Below, in pieces: positions 1 to 11,149 of a DNA stretch of 64,000 nt (its first letter is position 1; every line of letters starts with the position of its first letter). Location of the stretch: positions 4,374,501 to 4,438,500 of the forward strand of contig NC_057320.1 in assembly GCF_000687475.1 (NCBI RefSeq), in the 5' to 3' direction. The translations under genes and the position numbers were made by a program. The DNA is from Ustilaginoidea virens. Taxonomy: Eukaryota > Ascomycota > Sordariomycetes > Hypocreales > Clavicipitaceae. The notes beneath the pieces are model-generated. The model had not been told where the DNA came from. It saw nothing but the letters and a program-made list of their open reading frames with translations, and ran no database searches.

Positions 1-21
1 CAATCGACTAACCCCGTGCAG

Positions 22-1421
22 AGAACAAGGCCACAGGTACGCGCGCCTCCTCCCCCCCCCCCCCCCCCCCTCAAGCAACAGCTTCAGCTTTCGTCCTGCT
101 GAACCTCCTGGCAAGAATACCACCTGGGACTGCTCAAAGGGTAAAATAGAAACCACACAAAAGAAAAAAAGAGAAACACAGCCTCAACAGCTTCACAAGT
201 CCACCCCCGTCTGACAGGAAGTCAAGGAAACTTGCCCGGCTACGGGCGCAGCTCCTAGAGCCCGGTCCCGGGGCCGGCGGCGGCGGCGGCTCCGGCTTCG
301 ACGTCAGCAAGAGCGGCGACGCGCGAATCTCCCTCGTTGGGTTCCCGTCGGTGGGCAAGTCGACGTTCCTGTCAAAGGTCACCAAGACGAGGTCCGAGGT
401 CGCCTCGTACGCCTTCACCACCCTCACAGCCATCCCCGGCGTGCTCGAGTACGGCGGCGCCGAGATCCAGCTGCTCGACCTCCCCGGCATCATTGAGGGC
501 GCCGCCGAGGGCAAAGGCCGCGGCCGCCAGGTCATTTCGGCGGCCAAGACGAGCGACCTCATCCTCATGGTGCTGGATGCCACCAAGAAGGCGGAGCAAC
601 GGGCTCTCCTCGAGGCCGAGCTGGAAGCCGTCGGCATCCGGTTGAATCGCGAGCCACCGTACGGGACCTCTTTCTCCTCTGGCTCTTTTTTTTTTTCCCT
701 TGTTCCTTTTTTTTTTCTTTTCCCATTGTTATTTTTGTCTTTTTGTTCGTTTTTTTTTTTTTTTGTTTTCTCTCGCCTCATTCACTTTTGGTTCATCGCT
801 AATCAAGGCACCCCTGAAATAAATAAATCAAAAAGAAACATCTACCTCAAGCCCAAGAAAGCAGGCGGCATGAAAATCACCTTCCAGACCCCCCCCAAGT
901 ACCTCGACGAAAAGATGCTCTACAACATCCTGCGCGACTACAAGATGCTCAACTGCGAGGTGCTCGTGCGCGACGAGTCCGCCACCGTGGACGACTTCAT
1001 CGACGTCATCATGAAGGACCACCGCAAGTACATCAAGTGCCTGTACGTGTACAACAAGATCGACAGCGTGTCGCTCGACTTCCTCGACAGCCTGGCCAGA
1101 GAGCCGCAGACCGTCGCCATGAGCTGCGAGCTGGACCTGGGCATCCAGGACGTCATCGACCGGTGCTGGAGGGAGCTCAGGCTGATCCGCATCTACACGA
1201 AGCGCAAGGGCGTCGAGCCGGATTTCCAGGAGGCGCTCATTGTCAGGAGTAACAGCACCATCGAGGACGTGTGCGACAGGATCCACCGCTCCCTCAAGGA
1301 CACCTTCAAGTATGCGCTCGTCTGGGGAGCCAGCGCGAGGCATATCCCGCAGCGTGTCGGGCTGGGTCACATGGTTGCTGACGAAGATGTGGTTTACATT
1401 TGCAGTGGATGGCGAGCATAG
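22..1421 (+). CDS. RBG1: DRG-family GTP-binding protein Rbg1 (5' end outside window)
   Basis: Developmentally regulated GTPase of the Obg/DRG class, which with its Tma46/DFRP partner acts on translating ribosomes in the cytosol. Readable exons are 22..36, 116..140, 227..658 and 836..1421; at least one more exon lies upstream of the window. Seen: the family's N-terminal KNKAT and [18 protein letters not shown] segments spread over tiny exons, G1 [10 protein letters not shown]3 DLPGIIEG, G4 NKID, and a C-terminal TGS-type region ending in VADEDVV. The 15-nt and 25-nt exons are set by phase and by conserved residues. The last intron (659-835) is T-rich, 177 nt, and has no stop in frame, so an unspliced reading would add a hydrophobic insert. 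The TAG stop is at 1419-1421. Family assignment is very sure; the small exons are fairly sure. Confidence 0.93.
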
Positions 1422-1921
1422 ACGGAGCGAAGAGCAATGGCAAAGCCGGCTTCCCCGTTGGGTTCGACTATTAAAGCTGTCGAAACACTCGTAATGGCAA
1501 GACTAGCCATGAATAAAGATTTCTGGTCTTTTGTCGTTGGGCTTCTCTGGCACCCTAATTCATCATACAGCAATGTTCATAACGAGTCGCGAAAAGCAGT
1601 GGTGAAGCTCATCTCATCCCAAATCTTCCGTACTGTCCCGACATGGGCCCAGGGCCCACTTTGTCCATTGTGTCTGCTTCATTGGTTTTTTATTCGTATT
1701 TTTTCCCGTAAACGCCATTATCCTGTAACTCGTGCGTCGTCTCCAAAAGAACGAAATAAACCAAGACAACATAACTGCCCTGCATGACGGGGGAGGCAAG
1801 ACACATGTTTGCGATAAAAAAAAAAAAAAAAAAAGGAGAAAGAAGAAAAGGAGAAAGCAGGAAAGAGCAGCGTCTGGCATGCATGACTCATGCACGGGCG
1901 AACACTCTGGTTTGCGTCGGT
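1422..1921. other. convergent 3' intergenic region
   Basis: Lies between the stop of the Rbg1 gene (+) and the stop of the Spo12-like gene (-). It holds a run of about 18 A near 1817-1834 and otherwise ordinary sequence. I see no gene or RNA here. Confidence 0.6.
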
Positions 1922-2457
1922 CTACTGCTGGATGGATCTTGCGCCCAGAGCATTGTCGCCGGTGAGTTTCTTAGCGCTCGCCTGAGCAAACAACGACTTG
2001 GGCTTGGCTCTACACCACGTCTGTCAGCAGAGCATCTTTTCCTAGCTGGGACGTAAACATGACCCATCACCACTCATGGAAGCAGCGCAACAAAGCCAGA
2101 AGGGGGGAGAATAAAGAGGAAACCCACTTGCTAGCGTGCTTGTTTCGCAACGCGTTAATCTTTGCCGTGCAAGGGCTCATGATGTTATCCGAGGGAGAGA
2201 CATATTGCTTGGTCCTAAACACAGCATCAGCCAACGCGCTGTCGCCGCTGACGGTGGTGCTGCCGCCGCAGCCGACACCGCCTCGAGGGTGGCCAAGATG
2301 CCCGAGGACGGGCAAATCGCGGCGGATGAACAACGTACGGCTCAGTAGCCATCTTGGAGTGAAACACCTGCCGATGGTATTCCATGCTCTTAACATCCTT
2401 GGCAGCTTGCTGCGGCTGCTCAACCGGAGCGTTGACGTCCCTGTCGGCGAGAACCAT
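1922..2457 (-). CDS. small Spo12-like protein, three exons
   Basis: Exons in transcript order are 2339..2457, 2128..2214 and 2009..1922, giving 97 residues. Introns have GTACGT/TTTAG and GTGGGT/GTGTAG borders. The core SPSDNIMSPCTAKINALR, read in exon 2, matches the Spo12 family core (small fungal mitotic-exit regulators of the FEAR pathway in yeast). Exon 1 has MEYHRQVF and exon 3 has KAKPKSLFAQAS, both of which I recall from fungal members. No single open frame covers the gene, so it is easily missed. The start at 2457-2455 is the first ATG in frame with GCCATGG context. A TATTTATA box on this strand lies near 2694, about 240 bases upstream. Family call rests on the core motif; cell role is inferred from yeast. 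Confidence 0.8.
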
Positions 2458-4001
2458 GGCGGAGCGTCGACTGCTTTTCTTTTTGTAGTGTTTTATGGGG
2501 TTTGTTGCCTGCGTTTGCCGAGAACGTTTGCAGTATGGCTGTTTTCGTGCGACACGTCCGCGTGACTGATGCTTGATGTTTCTGTGCAGGACCAGCATAC
2601 GCAGCTCTGGTTAACAGCTGGAGAAGAAGAGAAAAGAAAGAACAAGGTGGGGGGGAAGGGGGGAGGGGAAGCGACAGTCGGAGGGAGCAGAGGTATAAAT
2701 ATCCCCATGCCCTCTTTGGGTGATGATGATATCGAGGCCGTAACCTACCAGTCTGTCACACTGGCGTTTATCGATTGCCTTGTTATTGTTGCCAGAGCTC
2801 GTACAGAGCTCGTATGCGTCGAGGAGCGTTGGTGGAGGGTGGCAGGGTGGGATGAGGATATGCTTCGTCAAGGATGGCTGGCTCGATCCGGTTGCGATGC
2901 ACGGTTTTTAACCTCTGGCTGCTGGCGTCTTCATGCGACGAGGGGCAAGCTGTCGTGGCAGAACAAGCGCAGAGGGGGAATAGCAGTGGCTCCGGGGGCG
3001 CAGCCCATGCAACACGCTGTCTCGCAGCCCCCCCTTGCGGCAACACCTCGTCCCCAGCCGTCAGCATATCTGCCTGGGCAACAGGAAACCCTGGGAGGCG
3101 AGGAGCAAAGCAGTGCGCAGAGAGGTTCCTGCCGCACGTGGCTGGTTGACCGGGCAACGGGGGGGTGGGAAGGGGGGCGTGCAGCTGGCCGGCCGTGGGG
3201 CCCTCTTTCTTTCTTTTTTTTTGCAGAAATCCCGACGTGGAAATCTACTAAACTTGTTTTGGCAAATCGGTTGCTCCGTGCTCGGTACTCCGTCGCCACG
3301 GGAGGCTTGCCGGGTGTGGGGGGGGGCAGCCTGGGGCTTGCAGTGAAATACGTAGTCGTCAATCGTGCAGCGAGCGCCAGCAGCCGAGGCAGCAGCTTTT
3401 GTTTTCGCTGCAACCCTGAGTTGACATGTTTGTTGCCGAGAGAACTCGGCGTTGGCGCAGGACCGCGGGAAACGCACACGCGCAAAGCCGTAACAATAGC
3501 CGCCCCCCTACCCAAGTCGTCACGGCAATCCGAGTCCCGCTGGGATCGATCCTCTGGGTTGGTTGGTTGCAAAGTTTGCCTGACTCGTGGCGCTCCACGG
3601 GCATCGGCGACGGGGTCGTCTGCGAGTCGGTCGGTTGTCTTGGGCACCAGGCGCAGACGCCATGAGCCAATCAATCAATGGATGGATGCTCGTTCACCAG
3701 GCGCCCAGCTTTTTGGTACATAGTCGACGCATTGAAAGCCACTTGGCTAGTTGCCCGGCGACGTTTGCACACGCCCGGCCCCCTGGGGGTTTGGAGTTTC
3801 ATCCGGTGCGTGTAGCAGACTACGGAGTGAATATGCCATGGTCTTGGAAGTTTCTATTGGCACTGCGAGTGTGTGCGCAGATGAACAAACGCAGTCGGGT
3901 CGGCAACAACGGGCCAACGTGCACGTCGTCATGACGCCGTTGCCGCAACTCCTACAACAAACACTGCAATAACAGCAACCCACCCGGCTCTGACGTGCCG
4001 C
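2458..4001. other. GC-rich intergenic region upstream of the Spo12-like gene
   Basis: Lies between the Spo12-like start and the 3' end of the acyl-CoA dehydrogenase gene. It contains a TATAAATA sequence near 2694 and long open frames on both strands that look like composition effects (low-complexity, no domain). TACTCCGT/TACGGAGT motifs occur near 3286 and 3821. I see no gene I can support. Confidence 0.5.
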
Positions 4002-5729
4002 TCAAATCTTGGCCGCGTGGCGGATTCTGGTGCCAGGCTGGGCTGTCAAAGCGCCGTGCTTTTTCAGCAGCTCCGCCGTCTTGGCCTGCTGCGCCCGGAT
4101 CTTCAGCGTCGCCTCCTTGCCGCGCTTGTTCTCGTTCCTGCCCATCTGCTGCAGGTGCACCTCGTCCGGACCGTCAGCCAGCCGCAGCGTCCGAATGCCC
4201 GCCCACATGCTGGCCAGAGGCGTGTCCTGGCACACGCCAGCGCCGCCGTACGACTGGACGGCGCGGTCAATCACCGTCAGGGCCGTCTGCGGGACCAGCA
4301 CCTTTGCCTGCGCAATCTCCTTCAAGGCCTTCTTGGGGCCCAACACGTCCATTTTGTGGGCGGCGTTGAGGACGACGAGACGGGCAGAGTCAATCTCGAT
4401 GCGGGATCGGGCAATCCATTCGAGGATCACGCCGTGCTCGCGGAGCAGCTTGCCAAAGGGCTTCTTGCGCTCGTCGTTGACGCGCATGAGCATCCAGTCG
4501 AGCGCGACCTCGGCCTAGGATGGCAGAAGGAAAGTTAGCTGGCTTACTTGGAAGGGGGGGAAATGGAAAAATGGGAAAAAGAGAAAAAGAAGAAGGGAAG
4601 GAAGAAATGAAGAAAGGAAGAAAAGGAAAAGAAAAGAAAAGGCCGCGTTGAGAATAAAATCACAGCGGGCAATATAACAACGAACAGAAGGGGGAGAAAA
4701 AAAAAAAAAAGGGCACGTACGGCGCCAATGCTCCTCATAGCGTGGTGAATGCGACCAGGTCCCAGGCGACCCTGGATAATCTCAAAGCCACGTCCTTCCC
4801 CGAGAACCACGGCGCTCACGGGAACCCTCACGTTGTCGAAAACCAAATGTCCGTGGCCGTGCGGGGCGTCGTCGTACCCGTACACCTTGAGCATGCGGGT
4901 GATGGTGATGCCGGGCGTGTCAGCAGGCACCAGGACGACCGACTGCTGCCTGTACGGATCCTTGTTCGCCTTGTCCGTCTTGCCCATGACGATGTAGATG
5001 GCGCAGCGGGGGTCGCCGGCTCCGCTGGACCACCACTTCTGCCCGTTGAGCACGTACTCGTCGCCCTCGCGCCGAATCTCCATCTCGATGTTGGTGGCGT
5101 CCGACGAGGCCACCTGCGGCTCCGTCATGAGGAACGCGGAGCGAATCCTGCCCTCCATCAGGGGCTTCAGCCACCGCTGCTTCTGGGCGTCGCTGCCGTA
5201 CTTGGCAAGCACCTCCATGTTGCCCGTGTCCGGGGCGGCGCAGTTGCACGCCTCGGAGGCGCTGCGGGAGCGGCCAAGCCACTCGGCCATCAGGCCGTAC
5301 TCGAGGTTGGTCCAGCCGGGCGACTCGGCGTAGTGGCCCCTAGGCAGGAACATGTTCCAGAGGCCCAGCTTCCTGGCCTTGTGCTTGAGCTCCTCCATGA
5401 TGGCGGGGTGGGCTTCCCATCGGTCGTCGCCTTGGCCGACTTGGGCCTCCAGCACGGGATCGCATCTGGGAGGAGTAAGCCTGGGAGATGGATGGCTGCC
5501 GGAAGCCTGCGCGGGTTCCAGGGCTGCGGGGGGGTAACTTACGGGATGCAGTCCTCTTCGACGAACTTGGCCACCACGTCAATCATCCTCTTGGCCTCAT
5601 CGCTCACCAGGTGCGACACCTGGCGCCGCGAAGCGGGGACCCTTGTCAGCAAAAGAACCGGTTGTCGCAATTCGATTCGGGAGTCGATATAGCGGCATCA
5701 CTTACCACGGCTGGGATTCGAGCAGACAT
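4002..5729 (-). CDS. acyl-CoA dehydrogenase, ACAD10/11-like
   Basis: Flavoprotein that oxidises acyl-CoA to enoyl-CoA in beta-oxidation. Exons are 5706..5729, 5543..5619, 4721..5465 and 4002..4514, giving 452 residues. The start codon at 5729-5727 gives MSARIPAV, joined by a GTAAGT intron to [10 protein letters not shown]. Family marks seen: [14 protein letters not shown] (substrate/FAD region), [27 protein letters not shown], and [15 protein letters not shown] with [14 protein letters not shown] near the C-terminus. Length and order fit the short form without the kinase domain of animal ACAD10/11. The C-terminus (RHAAKI) is not a PTS1 signal and no clear mitochondrial presequence is visible, so location is open. 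The 206-nt intron 4515-4720 has T-rich sense sequence. Confidence 0.93.
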
Positions 5730-6862
5730 GACGCGAGATTTGACAAGTCTGGGGATGGCGGCGAGGCACTCGGGCTTCCGCTAGCCAGCTGGTTTTGGTT
5801 TGATTAGCCGTTCTTGACAAATGAAGAGTCCCGTTGGGATTGATATTGGCATAGATGGGTGAAAAGTACGAAGGTCTCTAGATGGGACAAGAACGAGGGA
5901 GAAACTCCAGCATCCATCATTCCGTTGGAGTTGAAGCCCGTCAACCCAGGCTTGGAAATCGAGGAGCCGAGGTCCTTTTCTCCATCCAAGCTCCGCCCAC
6001 TGTACTTGGCTGCTCCGTACGAGTAGATCGCTACCATGATGGCTGTGTGTGCCTCGGCCAACGTGGATTATGTCAGCTACCTTGGGTACGCGGGTACGTA
6101 CTTGCCCTTGGCAAGCTCGAGACCGCCAGCCAGCTACCCTATTGCAGATGCCTTCTTCTAAAACTACCAACCAGGAAGGGTTGACATGTTCGTCATTGGG
6201 CATTGGGCCCTGCAATGGCACGTGTAAGGCATTGTTGAAGTGTTTGATGACTTTCTGGCCAGGGAAGCATGGGTGTCGTGTCCCTACTCGTTCACCCGAG
6301 GCCTTGTGCTAATCACCAACATGGCCGACTTGTTGATCTTGCCAGTAAGTCAACAGCAACACATCACCTATAACGTATCAAGGTCGGTGTCCGGGAAAGC
6401 CGCAACAAGAGGGACCAGACAACTCTCAATTACGACTCGGTCAGCTACATTCTAACCAACAAGCTCCATGTAAATCAGGTGGTGGCAGAGCCCTCCAACC
6501 ACTACATACCTACCTAGGCAACTAACAATCACCCCTGACAGTTCCATGCACGGAAAACATCAGAACAAACAATTGACACTCGGCAGAGATGGGAAACGAA
6601 TTAGAAAAAGACCAAATGCAGAGGCAACAAAGTAATCAACCATGTGGAAACACCAAGGAAAAAGGGGACAAAAAGGGAAAAGCGAGAAAGAGAGAGAGAG
6701 AGAGAGAGGCAGACCAACACTCGGCAGTCGATATTCTACATCCATGACGAGCCAACAAAAGTCAAGAACAATGCTCTCCATTTACGGCTATGCTGCTTTC
6801 AAGAAACGACTTCTCACGCGTTGTAGCTCAGTTACACTCCACCTGTCAATCGGTGCTTCTTC
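5730..6862. other. intergenic region between ACAD promoter and YPT7 3' end
   Basis: Holds the upstream region of the acyl-CoA dehydrogenase gene and the 3' flank of YPT7. A GA dinucleotide run lies near 6689-6708 and short TACCTACC motifs near 6507-6515. No gene recognised. Confidence 0.5.
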
Positions 6863-7943
6863 TCAACAGGCGCAGCCGTCACGGTCACTGTCCAGTTGGA
6901 TGTGGATGGGGTCGTCAAACTCGCCGCTGAACTCTTCCGACTCTTCCTGGGCCAGTGCGTTTCGAGCAATCACTACGGCCGTTAGCACAATTGCGGACGA
7001 TGGCAGTCCTCATGACGTGTCGTCCTGTGGCTTACCCTCGAAAGCTTGGTCGATATTGATGGCCTCCTTGGCACTGGTCTCGAAATAGGGAATGTCTCCC
7101 TTGGACTGGCAGAAGGTCATGGCGCGCTTGTTTGAAATCTATCACCTGTCAGCATTTCCAAGCCCGCACGACGAGACCGTCGCCCGTTGATGCCGTACCG
7201 CTCGTCTGTTCTCTTCCACGTCGATCTTGTTTCCCAAAACAACCTGTGTGCCCAATGGTTTTAGTTGTGGGTTCGCGCCACCGCGGAAAATGCGCAGACA
7301 AGGGGTCCTCGTACAAAGGGGAAGTTGATGGGGTCCCGAGGCGATGCTTGTATGAGAAACTCGTCTCTCCAGCTGTCAAGCGCCTCGAAGCTCTTTGCAT
7401 TGTTGACGTCGTAGACCAGCACGCAGCAATCAGCGCCGCGGTAAAAGGCAACCCCCAGCGATTGGAATCGTTCCTGTCCAGCAGTGTCCCAAAGCTGTCG
7501 CACAGTCACACGTCAGGCGTCTTCTCCAAAGGTTGTGAAGGTTGCCCAAGTCGGCTCTCGCCTCTGCAACGCACCTGCATCGTGACTTGTCTGTCGTCCA
7601 CCATGACCTCTCGCGTTAGGAAATCAGCGCCGATGGTGGCCTTGTAGCTCGCACTGAACTTCTTCTTGACCTGGTACCCGAAAACATGCGCCTCAATCAG
7701 TATGCAAACCCCTCCAACTCGGGACGCGGACAGCATGGCCAGTTCGTACATATTGGTTCATCAAGCTCGTCTTGCCGACCCCGCTGTCTCCGAGGATGAT
7801 GACCTGAAACCGGCAGTTAGCAAAATTGCTGGCACGACTGGCTGACGCCAGGCGCCGCGCCGCGCCGCGCGTAGACGGTGATTCCCAGAAGAAGCCGACA
7901 AGGCGGGGTTTACCTTGAGAAGCACCTTCTTCCGCGAAGACAT
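6863..7943 (-). CDS. YPT7: Rab GTPase Ypt7 (Rab7), seven exons
   Basis: Late endosome/vacuole Rab that recruits HOPS for vacuole fusion. Exons in order: 7914..7943, 7750..7803, 7575..7670, 7315..7494, 7199..7243, 7036..7138, 6863..6972. All junctions keep phase and give exactly 205 residues, the usual Ypt7 length. Seen: P-loop GDSGVGKT (15-22), switch [20 protein letters not shown] with Gln67, NKID (125-128), SAK (157-159), and a C-terminal CAC (203-205) for double geranylgeranylation. The [20 protein letters not shown] stretch is typical of Rab7. The seven-exon layout explains why only fragments are open. Confidence 0.97.
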
Positions 7944-10900
7944 GTTGTATTTCGTGCTTTGGGAGGATGGGTTTGTAGGTGACCAAGTTGAAGTGGTGGT
8001 AGACGTAGTGGTGGTTTTATGACGTGATGCCGATGTGCGTTTTAGCTGCAGCCCACGTCAAGGGTAGGGGGGACAAGAGACGAGTCTGGTATGATGAGAG
8101 AGCTCGGGAAGTCGCGAGGAAGTCGGCTCGATCGGGGACCAGCTGCCGGGCTAATGGCTGCGCACGCTATGAAGCAGGCACAGACGGACTCGAGATTGTT
8201 GGGGGGTTGCCAAGTTGCCAGGCGTTCAGGCGTTCAGGCGTTCTGGCGTTCTGCGAAGAAGCACGGCTCCTGGGCTGGGACTTGGGAGTCGGGCGGCAGA
8301 TTGCTCACCGGGGGTTAGTGTCTTGGGTGGGTAGCGCCAAGACCTGCGTTGGCCAGAAACGGATGGACAAGGTGGACCCCAGACATTCAACCATACCCGT
8401 ACCGGAACCTTGGGCGAGGCTCCCACGACCTGATATCAGCAGACTTGCAAGTAGCCGCAACCTCTGCTGCGGCGCAATTTAGCGGACTGAATGAGTCCTT
8501 TGGTACCCAGCTCGCCATTGATCCACAGTTCCTGTCGGTAGCAGGTACGAACATGACCATTGACCGCACTTCGAGTATTCCTTTATCTGGAGAAAGGGCA
8601 GCACGACGCCAACTTGACAACAGCTCGAAAGGATGCACATGAATTTCTATGACGGGAAAAAAAAAAATAAGGCCGTTCAACTCGGCAAGGAAGCTGGCTG
8701 TGAACGGGAAGGAAACACGCACATAGAAGACACCTAAGCACCAAGATGCGCCACGGAGCACGCCCTCCGGAGACGAAGGGACGAAAGAAAGACGAGACCC
8801 CAGTGATGAGGGCGACTAGCCACCAACTCCGTGCGGCGTTCTCCGTACATACATACATGGTGGTTCCCCCGAAGTACCCGCCACACCACACTTGTCGCCC
8901 GATTTTGGGGTGAGCTATGCATCTCATCTTGAACCGACATTCACAAACCAGAAGTCAAAAGACGCATACGCAAATACGGCATCCGCGTAGACCATGTCGC
9001 GGCTTTACCGTGGATTGGCGGCGACTCAAATGCGGGGTGGGAGCCGGGCATTGCAATCTTGGTTTTTATGCTCCTTACTCTTCCACCGACGATGTTGAAG
9101 CCAAGCAACCTCGAGCGCTCTGCGCAGCGCAGCTGAATCTGCAGCTTATCGGCCTGGCGAGCATGCCGCCCGTGACAAGCAGCGAGGCCGTACCGGATTT
9201 GAGAAAGCCGCGCTGGCTACACAGGACCACTCGCTCGCTGTCTACGGAGTACTTGGTGTAAGTATCGGGAGTTGCCAGTTGGTAATTAAAGCTAATTTGT
9301 AAGGATGGTGCTCTCAAGGCTACGACGTACCTTTCGAAGATTGCGCCACAAGATTCCTAAGCGAAGGCTGGTCGCTGCCCAGGATCGAGGAACGTAAAGA
9401 CTTCTGGAGGTTCTATGCGCTTCAATCCCATGGTCGCATACGGCTCAAAGACGAACTGTCCTTCAGCCAAAACTCGTAAAGGGAAAGAAAAGGCATAGAA
9501 AAGCCTCGGATTCCCAGCTGTGCCTCGAGCAGGTCAATTCTTTGTTCTAGATCCAGTCGGCGTCTTGCGGCCGACCTTGCCTTGTCCTCAATCTTATAAG
9601 TCTCGATTCTGTTTCGGTCCTGAAAGACTCGACGCCTAGCATATGCCTCCTACTAAGGCTCCTGAGACTCGCTGGGCCCATTGTCCCTGTCGCCTACTTC
9701 ACGCATCCGAGGGTATGTGGTTTGCGCACCCACGGGAGTATCAACCATGTAGTCCATGGGTTGCCCTGCTGGGTCTTGTTGGCAATGGCAGCAGTGAGCC
9801 TGGAAGCGAAACCAGCAGAGTGAACCTGAACCTGAACCTGACCGCAGAGGAGGTAACTGTTGAGCTTCGAGCCTGGGACCCTCGGGCTCTACCCGGGGAG
9901 TAGAGCCAGCACTTGTGGTACTCCTGCCGACCGATCATCTCTTTCCGTCCTTGGCGAGCGTTCTGGATGGCTAGAACCGTATCCTGCAAAGCTTTTACTG
10001 CTGACACGCTGGCTTTTTCATTGCACATGATCCCTCTTTCCTCTTGTTCGTAGTTGTCCTGGCTCGTTTTCTACCGGTGTAGAACCTACCCATGCCATGA
10101 CCGCAGTGAATATGCAGGCAGTAGGGCCAGATGGCGACCATCAGGGAAAGGAGCACTCGAGCAACAAATGTATCAATCCCGGGCACCCAGGGTTTGTTAC
10201 CTGCGGGTTTCGCTTGCAGTACTTGACAATTGCTTCGGTTGAGGTTCTTCCCCCCAGCCACCACCAGAACACAAAGAGATGATGCCTGCCAAAAGCTCCA
10301 AAATTCCCGCCAATCTTGACCATCAAAGGTCTCTGGCTGTTTTCAAACGAAGCAGCAGCACCCTTCACGTCTGACAGTGCATCCTGAGCGTCTTGGAGAG
10401 TTCTAGGCCAGCTATATTCAAGGTGGCGAGTTTTCGCCGGTGAAAGTCGATGTTGTTGATAGTTTGGATTCGGTGATTGTGGTGCTTTGGCTCGCGCCCA
10501 TGGCGCTGGCTGACATTGAAATAGCGCGTCAAGTTCAGTAGGCATTCCGCACACGTTGGTGTCGACGAGGCCGTCCTGCCAACTTCCCACCCGCAAGTGA
10601 TGCTGAAGAAGGAACAACTTTAAGCCCATGTCTCACTCCCAAGATCACGACCGCCCCAGGATTTGTTTCCTGGACGAGTAGTAGTAGATCTAGAGATGCC
10701 ACTGCCTAAAGAGCCACGCCTGCGATGCTCCTGCTGTCATTGCAGTTAGTGAACAAGCTGATGAATACATACTACAAACCCCCCTTGTCCACCGCCGCCT
10801 CGATGCTCTTCTTTCTCCTTCACCACATCCTCGCCAAAATTTGAGCAAGATTTGCCCATTTTCTCACCTAGTTCTCTTTATGCCTCCCGGCACGCCACCG

Positions 10901-11149
10901 TCGTCGCGGCCGAGGCCGTCCTCGCCGGCCGTCAGTGGTTAGCCGATTGGCGCCGGTTTTCTTCGGGCCGAGATTGCGGCCGAGGCCCGTGAACGAGGCT
11001 TCGGCGAGTTCCGAGGACAGACTGATATGTAAGTTATTTCCTCTTTGTTATTGCTCTGCTTTACCCATGTGGCGCAAGTGGCTAAGCTCCAAGGGTACAC
11101 CTAAACTTGCAAGGAAGGATTTTCAAACATAAAGAATAACACACAAGCC
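7944..11149. other. long region without a supported gene
   Basis: Starts with the YPT7 upstream region. A short tandem array of a ggcgttca-type unit lies at 8219-8253. Between about 9100 and 10630 are several medium open frames on both strands (for example minus strand 10141-10629) with no domain I know; none joins convincingly to another. Near 10880-11035 a GC-rich proline/serine-rich frame followed by a GTAAGT donor could be a stranded 5' exon next to the transposon relic. A multi-exon gene may be hidden here, but I cannot model one. Confidence 0.4.
8219..8253. repeat. short tandem repeat GGCGTTCA/GGCGTTCT
   Basis: Four adjacent copies of a nine-base CAGGCGTTC-type unit, the last two with T for A. 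Confidence 0.8.

Noticed and set aside
2569..3723. 384-codon open frame on the plus strand
   Set aside because: Low-complexity, Gly/Arg/Ser-rich, overlapped by long open frames on the other strand, and without any domain; it lies in GC-rich upstream DNA of the Spo12-like gene.
9643..10629. Medium open frames on both strands
   Set aside because: No domain, no consistent exon joins, and no strand preference; mentioned only as an unresolved region.
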